The translations under genes and the position numbers were made by a program. Source: Pyropia yezoensis (Eukaryota; Rhodophyta; Bangiophyceae; Bangiales; Bangiaceae). From it: a DNA stretch of 64,000 bases. The notes below the pieces were generated by a model. That model was given only the letters and a program-made list of their open reading frames with translations, did not search any database and was not told where the DNA came from. Location: positions 16,884,354-16,948,353 of the forward strand of contig CM020620.1 of NCBI GenBank assembly GCA_009829735.1. Direction: 5' to 3'. Positions within the stretch are counted from its first letter, which is position 1, and the number at the start of each line of letters is the position of its first letter. Positions 22,391 to 35,333 of the stretch are shown here, piece after piece.

Positions 22391-22929
22391 GGCGGCCTGG
22401 CGGGCCGCGGCGGCGGGGGCGGCCGCCGCCGCTCGGGCTTTGGCGGCATGGGTGGGCGGTGGCGGTGGCGGCGGCGGCGGGCGGGGGGAGGCGGGGGGGG
22501 AGGAGGGGGATGGAGGGGCAGGGGAGGGGCGGGGGGTGTGCTGGGAGGGCGGGGGGGGGGGTGGGGGGGGAGGGAAGGGATGGAGGGGCAGGGGAGGGGC
22601 GAGGGGCGTGCAGGGAGGGCGATCCCGGGGATGAGGGAGGTGGGGGAGGGTGGGCGGGGGAGGTACCCTAGCGTCTCCCGCACACGCACCACACCACCGC
22701 CGCACACACACGTTCCTCTGTCTGCCGCACAAAGGGCGACGTGGATTGGGTGGGAAGGGGGGCGTTGCGGGTTGTGGCGGGGGGCACGTGCCCTTGACCT
22801 CCCCAGGGAGTGGGACGTTGCGCGGCTGTCTCGGGCTGGCGAGGTGCTCTTGGGTGGCGCAAGCAAAAGCAGCCCCCAAGAGAGATGGGGGGGGGGGCCG
22901 GGGGGGCCCGGAGGAGGCATGCAGGGCGG

Positions 22930-23498
22930 GGCGGGTGCACGAGCGGGTAGTGCGGTGGGCTCCCCAGCGGGGCCGCCGCCGCCCCCCGCCTAGGGGGAGG
23001 GCGCTGCCCCCGCCGCCGCCGCCGCCCCCGCCGCGGGCCTCGAGCTCGCGGCCATTGCTTGCACGCTGGGCGCCGCCGCCGCCCGCCGTGGGCACGCCCC
23101 CGCGGCCGCCGCCGTGCGGCGACGGTGGTGGGCGACGTGGCGGCGGTGCGACCGTCGCCGCCCGGTCTGCGGGTGGTGGGGGGGGCACTGCCGGCGGCGG
23201 CGGGGGGCGAGGGCAGGGAGCGGACGGCGGCGGCGGCCGCCGCCCCGCACATCCAGGCGGCGCTCGCCGCGGACGCGACGGGGGCGACGGCCGCGGCGGG
23301 CGACGCGAGGGTGGCGGCGGCGCTGGTCGGGGTGGTCGAGGCGGTGCTCGGCGTGGGGAGGGGGGGGGTTGGGGGGGGCGGGGGGGGGGGGGCGACGCGC
23401 GGGGGGTGCTGGCGGCGTTGCCCGCCGACCGCAAGGAGCTGTTCAAGGGTCTGGTTGCCGCGTGGGAGGCGGGTGGGAATTACGATGGCAAGGTCTGA
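22930..23498 (+). CDS. Probable gene fragment with a poly-G frame break
   Basis: Two adjacent plus-strand frames look like one protein broken at the G tract around 23360-23390. The first holds HIQAALAADATGATAAAGD and VAAALVGVVEAVLGVG; the second holds VLAALPADRKELFKGLVAAW and NYDGKV and ends in TGA at 23496-23498. The helix-like composition and natural-looking C-terminus suggest real coding sequence. No family is recognised and the start is uncertain. Confidence 0.3.
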
Positions 23499-23587
23499 GA
23501 GAGGCTGGGGAGGGCACGCCGGGGGGCGGGGTGGGGGGCCAACGCCCCCCCCCCCCCCCCGGCCCCCCCCGCCCCCCCCCCCGGGCG

Positions 23588-23618
<31 letters not shown>

Positions 23619-24030
23619 CCGCCGCCGCCGCCGCCGCCGCCCCGCTCACCGTCGGGCGCGGCGGCTACAGCGTCGGCAGCGTCGGCGGCCGCCTCCCGTG
23701 CGGCCAGCCGCCCATCTCACCCTCGCAGGCGCACACGGTGGGATGGGCGTATCGCCACACCGCGCGGAATCCCCGCTCGCGGCCGCATGCGGGGTGCCGT
23801 CCACGGCAAAGTCTTTCGCGGACCCGGCTGGCCGGATCCCCACTGTAGCACAATAGGAATCCGTCGCACGTCCACTCTCAGGGAACACTCACCAAGGGGG
23901 ATCGGCACCAACGTCACCGGGAGGCCAAGGTTGCTGTCCTTGGAGCGCAAGCCACGGGACCAAGATGGGAGCCCAAATGGGAGGGGTTTGTTGTTCTGCC
24001 TTGGCCGGCGGTGGATTCGCCGCCGGCCCC

Positions 24031-24110
24031 CCCGTTATAAACCCTCGGAGACACTACTAACTACCCTCCACCCCAAGATGCAAGTCCCTCTGGTCATACG
24101 TAACTTATAG
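24031..24110 (+). promoter_or_regulatory. TATA-like motif and mini-ORF in each tandem unit (unit 1 example)
   Basis: A gttataaaccc motif lies about 50 bp before an ATG that opens a ten-codon ORF ending in TAG (MQVPLVIRNL). The layout recurs unchanged in units 2-5. The stretch ctactaactacc, resembling a branch-point consensus, lies between them. This could be a relict promoter and 5' exon captured in the amplified unit. Nothing shows that it is transcribed. Confidence 0.35.
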
Positions 24111-25079
24111 ATACCGTGACCAGTACGGACTCTCAAATTGAAAGCCAAGGATTAGAAGTAGCCCCCTAATATTAGGGTCACAATACGGCCAACCATATTG
24201 CTACACCCACCCGGCGGGTCGCCGCACATCCATTATGCGTGCACCGGCCACCCGTGACGTGGCAGTCAGCGACGAACGTGGCAGTCGGTCGCCGCACATC
24301 CATTATGCGTGCACCGGCCACCCGGGACCCGGCTGGCCGGATCCCCACCCGGCCGGGTCGCCGCATATCCATTAGGCGTGCACCGGCCACCCGGGACGTG
24401 GCTGTCAGCGACGAACGTGGCAGTCGGTGGTGGCGACGGTAGTTGTATCAATTAACATTACAGCAGTCCTTTCTTCAATGATTGTCAAGCCTCGTTACTG
24501 TAGAACGGTTTGTGAGGGGTGGGGGGAGGGGGGGGTTGGCGGGGGGGTATTCCCGTCATTAGGGACGGGGTGAGCGCTGGAAGGAAGTAAGTAACTGTTG
24601 ATGGTAGTAAGGTTGGAACTTATGTGACGATGGCAATAAGGTTACCTGCTGTATTCAGCCGTATGTACCTGTAGACGATGGACCCCCCCCCCCTCGTACT
24701 GGTAGCCGCCGTCACGCCCCCCTGTCGGCACCCCCTCCTCCCGCGGCTGCACCTGCCCGCTGCCCGCTGCTCCCCCCCTGACCGCGGCTGCCCTCCTGCT
24801 GGCGGTCAGCCCCCTCCTGCTGGCGGTCAGCCCCCTACAGGCGCTTACACCCCCCCTGGCGGCGGACACCCCCATGCCATAGGTCACCCCGCTCCTGGCG
24901 GTCACCCCCCTCGTGGCGGCGGTGACTACCACCCTTGCGGCGTTCCCCCCCCCTCGTGGCGGCGGTCACCCCCCTCCCGGCGGGCACCCCCCTGACGGCG
25001 ACTTTCCCCATCGTGGCGGCGGTCACCGCGTTCCAAGCAGCCACTCCTCTTCTGGCCTTCATTCTCCTTCTGGCGGTCA

Positions 25080-25210
25080 CAAATAATTCTCATCGGAGAC
25101 CAAGCCACTGCGTGCTGGGCACAGGCCCCCATCGTGGCGGCGGTCACCGCGTTCCAAGCAGCCACTCCTCTTCTGGCCTTCATTCTCCTTCTGGCGGTCA
25201 AAAGTAATTC
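25080..25210 (+). repeat. Internal duplication within the tandem unit (unit 1 example)
   Basis: A ~119-bp segment containing aattctcatcggagaccaag, cgtgctgggcacaggc and accgcgttccaagcagccac occurs twice in direct orientation, at about 24999-25122 and 25123-25240. The same arrangement recurs in all five units. Confidence 0.75.
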
Positions 25211-28200
25211 TCATCGGAGACCAAGCCACCGCGTGCTGGGCACAGGCAAACCACTGCCCGGGTGATGTGTGTCCTGAGGGCTGTTTGAGGGGCAGTGAGC
25301 GCAAGTCCCGTGGCGTGGTGGCAGGAGGGTGCGGGGGGGGGGGGCAGTACGACCTTGTGCCCGGGGAAAAGGCCCACGCCGTGCTCGAGGCAGCGTCACG
25401 CAGCGCCTCAACAAGCGTGTTGCTCACAACGGCACGTGAAAGCCGTCACATGTGCAGGGGCAGAGCAGTCGTCAGCCCTGTTCAGGCACTCTGACTGGGC
25501 CGAGGGGCTCATGGCTCGTCGGATCGAGGGGGGCGCGTTGGGGTGCAGAGGGCGAGGAAGGTTGGAACGACGAGGGGGGCAGAGCCGACGACGTGGGTGG
25601 GGAGAAGGAAGCAGGTGCGAACGGAGGGGCTTTTGGGCATGATTGTTGAGATGCCGAAAACGCAGTGGCAAGGGGTGTAGTGGGGCGGAGGATGACAGCG
25701 GGGACAAGGCCGAGGATTGGGCGGCGGCGACGGTGGGGGCAGAGCGGAAGGGGCGGCGGGATTTTCTTCGGGCGGCGTCAGCGCCCGGGGTGACGGTGCT
25801 TTTCCCACGGCCGCGCCCTCCCCCTGCTCTGGTACCCGCTTTCCACCGCTGCGCTGAACGTCCCTTGCAGTGTCCCCCCCCCCCCCCCCCCCCCCCCCAC
25901 TTCCCCCGCCGCAGCCGCCGCTGCCGCCCCGCTCACCGTCGGGCGCGGCGGCTACAGCGTCGGCAGCGTCGGCGGCCGCCTCCCGTGCGGCCAGCCGCCC
26001 ATCCCACCCCCGCAGGCGCGCACGGTGGGATGGGCGTATCGCCACACCGCGCGGAATCCCCGCTCGCGGCCGCATGCGGGGTGCCGTCCACGGCAAAGTC
26101 TTTCGCGGACCCGGCTGGCCGGATCCCCACTGTAGCACAATAGGAATCCGTCGCACGTCCACTCTCAGGGAACACTCACCAAGGGGGATCGGCACCAACG
26201 TCACCGGGAGGCCAAGGTTGCTGTCCTTGGAGCGCAAGCCACGGGACCAAGATGGGAGCCCAAATGGGAGGGGTTTGTTGTTCTGCCTTGGCCGGCGGTG
26301 GATTCGCCGCCGGCCCCCACGTTATAAACCCTCGGAGACACTACTAACTACCCTCCACCCCAAGATGCAAGTCCCTCTGGTCATACGTAACTTATAGATA
26401 CCGTGACCAGTACGGACTCTCAAATTGAAAGCCAAGGATTAGAAGTAGCCCCCTAATATTAGGGTCACAATACGGCCAACCATATTGCTACACCCACCCG
26501 GCGGGTCGCCGCACATCCATTATGCGTGCACCGGCCACCCGTGACGTGGCAGTCAGCGACGAACGTGGCAGTCGGTCGCCGCACATCCATTATGCGTGCA
26601 CCGGCCACCCGGGACCCGGCTGGCCGGATCCCCACCCGGCCGGGTCGCCGCATATCCATTAGGCGTGCACCGGCCACCCGGGACGTGGCTGTCAGCGACG
26701 AACGTGGCAGTCGGTGGTGGCGACGGTAGTTGTATCAATTAACATTACAGCAGTCCTTTCTTCAATGATTGTCAAGCCTCGTTACTGTAGAACGGTTTGT
26801 GAGGGGTGGGGGGAGGGGGGGGTTGGCGGGGGGGTATTCCCGTCATTAGGGACGGGGTGAGCGCTGGAAGGAAGTAAGTAACTGTTGATGGTAGTAAGGT
26901 TGGAACTTATGTGACGATGGCAATAAGGTTACCTGCTGTATTCAGCCGTATGTACCTGTAGACGATGGACCCCCCCCCCTCGTACTGGTAGCCGCCGTCA
27001 CGCCCCCCCTGTCGGCACCCCCTCCTCCCGCGGCTGCACCTGCCCGCTGCCCGCTGCTCCCCCCCTGACCGCGGCTGCCCTCCTGCTGGCGGTCAGCCCC
27101 CTCCTGCTGGCGGTCAGCCCCCTACAGGCGCTTACACCCCCCCTGGCGGCGGACACCCCCATGCCATAGGTCACCCCGCTCCTGGCGGTCACCCCCCTCG
27201 TGGCGGCGGTGACTACCACCCTTGCGGCGTTCCCCCCCCCTCGTGGCGGCGGTCACCCCCCTCCCGGCGGGCACCCCCCTGACGGCGACTTTCCCCATCG
27301 TGGCGGCGGTCACCGCGTTCCAAGCAGCCACTCCTCTTCTGGCCTTCATTCTCCTTCTGGCGGTCACAAATAATTCTCATCGGAGACCAAGCCACTGCGT
27401 GCTGGGCACAGGCCCCCATCGTGGCGGCGGTCACCGCGTTCCAAGCAGCCACTCCTCTTCTGGCCTTCATTCTCCTTCTGGCGGTCAAAAGTAATTCTCA
27501 TCGGAGACCAAGCCACCGCGTGCTGGGCACAGGCAAACCACTGCCCGGGTGATGTGTGTCCTGAGGGCTGTTTGAGGGGCAGTGAGCGCAAGTCCCGTGG
27601 CGTGGTGGCAGGAGGGTGCGGGGGGGGGGGGCAGTACGACCTTGTGCCCGGGGAAAAGGCCCACGCCGTGCTCGAGGCAGCGTCACGCAGCGCCTCAACA
27701 AGCGTGTTGCTCACAACGGCACGTGAAAGCCGTCACATGTGCAGGGGCAGAGCAGTCGTCAGCCCTGTTCAGGCACTCTGACTGGGCCGAGGGGCTCATG
27801 GCTCGTCGGATCGAGGGGGGCGCGTTGGGGTGCAGAGGGCGAGGAAGGTTGGAACGACGAGGGGGGCAGAGCCGACGACGTGGGTGGGGAGAAGGAAGCA
27901 GGTGCGAACGGAGGGGCTTTTGGGCATGATTGTTGAGATGCCGAAAACGCAGTGGCAAGGGGTGTAGTGGGGCGGAGGATGACAGCGGGGACAAGGCCGA
28001 GGATTGGGCGGCGGCGACGGTGGGGGCAGAGCGGAAGGGGCGGCGGGATTTTCTTCGGGCGGCGTCAGCGCCCGGGGTGACGGTGCTTTTCCCACGGCCG
28101 CGCCCTCCCCCTGCTCTGGTACCCGCTTTCCACCGCTGCGCTGAACGTCCCTTGCAGTGTCCCCCCCCCCCCCCCCCCCCCCCCCCACTTCCCCCGCCGC

Positions 28201-31200
28201 AGCCGCCGCTGCCGCCCCGCTCACCGTCGGGCGCGGCGGCTACAGCGTCGGCAGCGTCGGCGGCCGCCTCCCGTGCGGCCAGCCGCCCATCCCACCCCCG
28301 CAGGCGCGCACGGTGGGATGGGCGTATCGCCACACCGCGCGGAATCCCCGCTCGCGGCCGCATGCGGGGTGCCGTCCACGGCAAAGTCTTTCGCGGACCC
28401 GGCTGGCCGGATCCCCACTGTAGCACAATAGGAATCCGTCGCACGTCCACTCTCAGGGAACACTCACCAAGGGGGATCGGCACCAACGTCACCGGGAGGC
28501 CAAGGTTGCTGTCCTTGGAGCGCAAGCCACGGGACCAAGATGGGAGCCCAAATGGGAGGGGTTTGTTGTTCTGCCTTGGCCGGCGGTGGATTCGCCGCCG
28601 GCCCCCACGTTATAAACCCTCGGAGACACTACTAACTACCCTCCACCCCAAGATGCAAGTCCCTCTGGTCATACGTAACTTATAGATACCGTGACCAGTA
28701 CGGACTCTCAAATTGAAAGCCAAGGATTAGAAGTAGCCCCCTAATATTAGGGTCACAATACGGCCAACCATATTGCTACACCCACCCGGCGGGTCGCCGC
28801 ACATCCATTATGCGTGCACCGGCCACCCGTGACGTGGCAGTCAGCGACGAACGTGGCAGTCGGTCGCCGCACATCCATTATGCGTGCACCGGCCACCCGG
28901 GACCCGGCTGGCCGGATCCCCACCCGGCCGGGTCGCCGCATATCCATTAGGCGTGCACCGGCCACCCGGGACGTGGCTGTCAGCGACGAACGTGGCAGTC
29001 GGTGGTGGCGACGGTAGTTGTATCAATTAACATTACAGCAGTCCTTTCTTCAATGATTGTCAAGCCTCGTTACTGTAGAACGGTTTGTGAGGGGTGGGGG
29101 GAGGGGGGGGTTGGCGGGGGGGTATTCCCGTCATTAGGGACGGGGTGAGCGCTGGAAGGAAGTAAGTAACTGTTGATGGTAGTAAGGTTGGAACTTATGT
29201 GACGATGGCAATAAGGTTACCTGCTGTATTCAGCCGTATGTACCTGTAGACGATGGACCCCCCCCCCCTCGTACTGGTAGCCGCCGTCACGCCCCCCCTG
29301 TCGGCACCCCCTCCTCCCGCGGCTGCACCTGCCCGCTGCCCGCTGCTCCCCCCCTGACCGCGGCTGCCCTCCTGCTGGCGGTCAGCCCCCTCCTGCTGGC
29401 GGTCAGCCCCCTACAGGCGCTTACACCCCCCCTGGCGGCGGACACCCCCATGCCATAGGTCACCCCGCTCCTGGCGGTCACCCCCCTCGTGGCGGCGGTG
29501 ACTACCACCCTTGCGGCGTTCCCCCCCCCTCGTGGCGGCGGTCACCCCCCTCCCGGCGGGCACCCCCCTGACGGCGACTTTCCCCATCGTGGCGGCGGTC
29601 ACCGCGTTCCAAGCAGCCACTCCTCTTCTGGCCTTCATTCTCCTTCTGGCGGTCACAAATAATTCTCATCGGAGACCAAGCCACTGCGTGCTGGGCACAG
29701 GCCCCCATCGTGGCGGCGGTCACCGCGTTCCAAGCAGCCACTCCTCTTCTGGCCTTCATTCTCCTTCTGGCGGTCAAAAGTAATTCTCATCGGAGACCAA
29801 GCCACCGCGTGCTGGGCACAGGCAAACCACTGCCCGGGTGATGTGTGTCCTGAGGGCTGTTTGAGGGGCAGTGAGCGCAAGTCCCGTGGCGTGGTGGCAG
29901 GAGGGTGCGGGGGGGGGGGCAGTACGACCTTGTGCCCGGGGAAAAGGCCCACGCCGTGCTCGAGGCAGCGTCACGCAGCGCCTCAACAAGCGTGTTGCTC
30001 ACAACGGCACGTGAAAGCCGTCACATGTGCAGGGGCAGAGCAGTCGTCAGCCCTGTTCAGGCACTCTGACTGGGCCGAGGGGCTCATGGCTCGTCGGATC
30101 GAGGGGGGCGCGTTGGGGTGCAGAGGGCGAGGAAGGTTGGAACGACGAGGGGGGCAGAGCCGACGACGTGGGTGGGGAGAAGGAAGCAGGTGCGAACGGA
30201 GGGGCTTTTGGGCATGATTGTTGAGATGCCGAAAACGCAGTGGCAAGGGGTGTAGTGGGGCGGAGGATGACAGCGGGGACAAGGCCGAGGATTGGGCGGC
30301 GGCGACGGTGGGGGCAGAGCGGAAGGGGCGGCGGGATTTTCTTCGGGCGGCGTCAGCGCCCGGGGTGACGGTGCTTTTCCCACGGCCGCGCCCTCCCCCT
30401 GCTCTGGTACCCGCTTTCCACCGCTGCGCTGAACGTCCCTTGCAGTGTCCCCCCCCCCCCCCCCCCCCCCCCCCCACTTCCCCCGCCGCAGCCGCCGCTG
30501 CCGCCCCGCTCACCGTCGGGCGCGGCGGCTACAGCGTCGGCAGCGTCGGCGGCCGCCTCCCGTGCGGCCAGCCGCCCATCCCACCCCCGCAGGCGCGCAC
30601 GGTGGGATGGGCGTATCGCCACACCGCGCGGAATCCCCGCTCGCGGCCGCATGCGGGGTGCCGTCCACGGCAAAGTCTTTCGCGGACCCGGCTGGCCGGA
30701 TCCCCACTGTAGCACAATAGGAATCCGTCGCACGTCCACTCTCAGGGAACACTCACCAAGGGGGATCGGCACCAACGTCACCGGGAGGCCAAGGTTGCTG
30801 TCCTTGGAGCGCAAGCCACGGGACCAAGATGGGAGCCCAAATGGGAGGGGTTTGTTGTTCTGCCTTGGCCGGCGGTGGATTCGCCGCCGGCCCCCACGTT
30901 ATAAACCCTCGGAGACACTACTAACTACCCTCCACCCCAAGATGCAAGTCCCTCTGGTCATACGTAACTTATAGATACCGTGACCAGTACGGACTCTCAA
31001 ATTGAAAGCCAAGGATTAGAAGTAGCCCCCTAATATTAGGGTCACAATACGGCCAACCATATTGCTACACCCACCCGGCGGGTCGCCGCACATCCATTAT
31101 GCGTGCACCGGCCACCCGTGACGTGGCAGTCAGCGACGAACGTGGCAGTCGGTCGCCGCACATCCATTATGCGTGCACCGGCCACCCGGGACCCGGCTGG

Positions 31201-32735
31201 CCGGATCCCCACCCGGCCGGGTCGCCGCATATCCATTAGGCGTGCACCGGCCACCCGGGACGTGGCTGTCAGCGACGAACGTGGCAGTCGGTGGTGGCGA
31301 CGGTAGTTGTATCAATTAACATTACAGCAGTCCTTTCTTCAATGATTGTCAAGCCTCGTTACTGTAGAACGGTTTGTGAGGGGTGGGGGGAGGGGGGGGT
31401 TGGCGGGGGGGTATTCCCGTCATTAGGGACGGGGTGAGCGCTGGAAGGAAGTAAGTAACTGTTGATGGTAGTAAGGTTGGAACTTATGTGACGATGGCAA
31501 TAAGGTTACCTGCTGTATTCAGCCGTATGTACCTGTAGACGATGGACCCCCCCCCCCTCGTACTGGTAGCCGCCGTCACGCCCCCCCTGTCGGCACCCCC
31601 TCCTCCCGCGGCTGCACCTGCCCGCTGCCCGCTGCTCCCCCCCTGACCGCGGCTGCCCTCCTGCTGGCGGTCAGCCCCCTCCTGCTGGCGGTCAGCCCCC
31701 TACAGGCGCTTACACCCCCCCTGGCGGCGGACACCCCCATGCCATAGGTCACCCCGCTCCTGGCGGTCACCCCCCTCGTGGCGGCGGTGACTACCACCCT
31801 TGCGGCGTTCCCCCCCCCTCGTGGCGGCGGTCACCCCCCTCCCGGCGGGCACCCCCCTGACGGCGACTTTCCCCATCGTGGCGGCGGTCACCGCGTTCCA
31901 AGCAGCCACTCCTCTTCTGGCCTTCATTCTCCTTCTGGCGGTCACAAATAATTCTCATCGGAGACCAAGCCACTGCGTGCTGGGCACAGGCCCCCATCGT
32001 GGCGGCGGTCACCGCGTTCCAAGCAGCCACTCCTCTTCTGGCCTTCATTCTCCTTCTGGCGGTCAAAAGTAATTCTCATCGGAGACCAAGCCACCGCGTG
32101 CTGGGCACAGGCAAACCACTGCCCGGGTGATGTGTGTCCTGAGGGCTGTTTGAGGGGCAGTGAGCGCAAGTCCCGTGGCGTGGTGGCAGGAGGGTGCGGG
32201 GGGGGGGGCAGTACGACCTTGTGCCCGGGGAAAAGGCCCACGCCGTGCTCGAGGCAGCGTCACGCAGCGCCTCAACAAGCGTGTTGCTCACAACGGCACG
32301 TGAAAGCCGTCACATGTGCAGGGGCAGAGCAGTCGTCAGCCCTGTTCAGGCACTCTGACTGGGCCGAGGGGCTCATGGCTCGTCGGATCGAGGGGGGCGC
32401 GTTGGGGTGCAGAGGGCGAGGAAGGTTGGAACGACGAGGGGGGCAGAGCCGACGACGTGGGTGGGGAGAAGGAAGCAGGTGCGAACGGAGGGGCTTTTGG
32501 GCATGATTGTTGAGATGCCGAAAACGCAGTGGCAAGGGGTGTAGTGGGGCGGAGGATGACAGCGGGGACAAGGCCGAGGATTGGGCGGCGGCGACGGTGG
32601 GGGCAGAGCGGAAGGGGCGGCGGGATTTTCTTCGGGCGGCGTCAGCGCCCGGGGTGACGGTGCTTTTCCCACGGCCGCGCCCTCCCCCTGCTCTGGTACC
32701 CGCTTTCCACCGCTGCGCTGAACGTCCCTTGCAGT

Positions 32736-32767
<32 letters not shown>

Positions 32768-35028
32768 ACTTCCCCCGCCGCAGCCGCCGCTGCCGCCCCG
32801 CTCACCGTCGGGCGCGGCGGCTACAGCGTCGGCAGCGTCGGCGGCCGCCTCCCGTGCGGCCAGCCGCCCATCCCACCCCCGCAGGCGCGCACGGTGGGAT
32901 GGGCGTATCGCCACACCGCGCGGAATCCCCGCTCGCGGCCGCATGCGGGGTGCCGTCCACGGCAAAGTCTTTCGCGGACCCGGCTGGCCGGATCCCCACT
33001 GTAGCACAATAGGAATCCGTCGCACGTCCACTCTCAGGGAACACTCACCAAGGGGGATCGGCACCAACGTCACCGGGAGGCCAAGGTTGCTGTCCTTGGA
33101 GCGCAAGCCACGGGACCAAGATGGGAGCCCAAATGGGAGGGGTTTGTTGTTCTGCCTTGGCCGGCGGTGGATTCGCCGCCGGCCCCCACGTTATAAACCC
33201 TCGGAGACACTACTAACTACCCTCCACCCCAAGATGCAAGTCCCTCTGGTCATACGTAACTTATAGATACCGTGACCAGTACGGACTCTCAAATTGAAAG
33301 CCAAGGATTAGAAGTAGCCCCCTAATATTAGGGTCACAATACGGCCAACCATATTGCTACACCCACCCGGCGGGTCGCCGCACATCCATTATGCGTGCAC
33401 CGGCCACCCGTGACGTGGCAGTCAGCGACGAACGTGGCAGTCGGTCGCCGCACATCCATTATGCGTGCACCGGCCACCCGGGACCCGGCTGGCCGGATCC
33501 CCACCCGGCCGGGTCGCCGCATATCCATTAGGCGTGCACCGGCCACCCGGGACGTGGCTGTCAGCGACGAACGTGGCAGTCGGTGGTGGCGACGGTAGTT
33601 GAATCAATTAACATTACAGCAGTCCTTTCTTCAATGATTGTCAAGCCTCGTTACTGTAGAACGGTTTGTGAGGGGTGGGGGGAGGGGGGGGTTGGCGGGG
33701 GGGTATTCCCGTCATTAGGGACGGGGTGAGCGCTGGAAGGAAGTAAGTAACTGTTGATGGTAGTAAGGTTGGAACTTATGTGACGATGGCAATAAGGTTA
33801 CCTGCTGTATTCAGCCGTATGTACCTGTAGACGATGGACCCCCCCCCCCTCGTACTGGTAGCCGCCGTCACGCCCCCCCTGTCGGCACCCCCTCCTCCCG
33901 CGGCTGCACCTGCCCGCTGCCCGCTGCTCCCCCCCTGACCGCGGCTGCCCTCCTGCTGGCGGTCAGCCCCCTCCTGCTGGCGGTCAGCCCCCTACAGGCG
34001 CTTACACCCCCCCTGGCGGCGGACACCCCCATGCCATAGGTCACCCCGCTCCTGGCGGTCACCCCCCTCGTGGCGGCGGTGACTACCACCCTTGCGGCGT
34101 TCCCCCCCCCTCGTGGCGGCGGTCACCCCCCTCCCGGCGGGCACCCCCCTGACGGCGACTTTCCCCATCGTGGCGGCGGTCACCGCGTTCCAAGCAGCCA
34201 CTCCTCTTCTGGCCTTCATTCTCCTTCTGGCGGTCACAAATAATTCTCATCGGAGACCAAGCCACTGCGTGCTGGGCACAGGCCCCCATCGTGGCGGCGG
34301 TCACCGCGTTCCAAGCAGCCACTCCTCTTCTGGCCTTCATTCTCCTTCTGGCGGTCAAAAGTAATTCTCATCGGAGACCAAGCCACCGCGTGCTGGGCAC
34401 AGGCAAACCACTGCCCGGGTGATGTGTGTCCTGAGGGCTGTTTGAGGGGCAGTGAGCGCAAGTCCCGTGGCGTGGTGGCAGGAGGGTGCGGGGGGGGGGG
34501 GCAGTACGACCTTGTGCCCGGGGAAAAGGCCCACGCCGTGCTCGAGGCAGCGTCACGCAGCGCCTCAACAAGCGTGTTGCTCACAACGGCACGTGAAAGC
34601 CGTCACATGTGCAGGGGCAGAGCAGTCGTCAGCCCTGTTCAGGCACTCTGACTGGGCCGAGGGGCTCATGGCTCGTCGGATCGAGGGGGGCGCGTTGGGG
34701 TGCAGAGGGCGAGGAAGGTTGGAACGACGAGGGGGGCAGAGCCGACGACGTGGGTGGGGAGAAGGAAGCAGGTGCGAACGGAGGGGCTTTTGGGCATGAT
34801 TGTTGAGATGCCGAAAACGCAGTGGCAAGGGGTGTAGTGGGGCGGAGGATGAGAGCGGGGACAAGGCCGAGGATTGGGCGGCGGCGACGGTGGGGGCAGA
34901 GCGGAAGGGGCGGCGGGATTTTCTTCGGGCGGCGTCAGCGCCCGGGGTGACGGTGCTTTTCCCACGGCCGCGCCCTCCCCCTGCTCTGGTACCCGCTTTC
35001 CACCGCTGCGCTGAACGTCCCTTGCAGT

Positions 35029-35069
<41 letters not shown>

Positions 35070-35333
35070 CCCTTCCCCCGCGCCCACTTCTGCGATGGCG
35101 ACCAGGGCAGGCGGGGGCGGGCGGTCGAGTATCAGCGTCACGACCTCCCATGCCCGGTCCTGGCAGGGGCATTGTGCGCCACCCCCCCAGGGGCCTCGGC
35201 GGCGCAGCGGTGGGCGACGGCGAGGGCGGCCAACAAATACGCTACGGCGATGCTCCTCTGGGCCGTCGTGTGGCGAGACCCAATGGAGCGTTCCATTCGG
35301 ATGGTGCCGGCCGGGGCGCCCAGGCTCCCCAAC

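Larger units (their letters stand above)
23641..25927 (+). repeat. Tandem unit 1 (most diverged)
   Basis: Its first ~100 bases differ slightly from the other units (catctcaccctcgcaggcgc versus catcccacccccgcaggcgc), and it reads ggccccccc just before the TATA-like motif where the others read ggcccccac. It ends with 25 C residues. Divergence at an array edge is usual when internal units are homogenised. Confidence 0.85.
23641..35066 (+). repeat. Tandem array of five 2.29-kb units
   Basis: Five head-to-tail copies begin at 23641, 25928, 28216, 30505 and 32797, each starting cccgctcaccgtcgggcgcg and ending in a poly-C tract. Unit lengths are 2287, 2288, 2289 and 2292 bp, with the last ending at 35066. 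Copies are almost identical and differ mainly in homopolymer length plus rare substitutions. Each unit contains the dispersed repeat core, a TATA-like element (gttataaaccc), a GGCGGTCA-rich minisatellite and an internal ~119-bp direct duplication. No long conserved protein is evident; open frames in it look like GC-rich shadows. The array is a satellite-like or recently amplified segment. Confidence 0.95.

Noticed and set aside
25509..26237. Proteins encoded by the tandem units (for example a frame starting MRSKDSNLGLPV on the minus strand)
   Set aside because: It crosses the poly-C tract and the repeat boundary and changes frame with tract length between units, so it is not a conserved coding sequence.
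23641..35066. CRISPR-like or rDNA array
   Set aside because: The units are 2.29 kb, contiguous and non-palindromic, without spacers, and contain no rRNA-like sequence.
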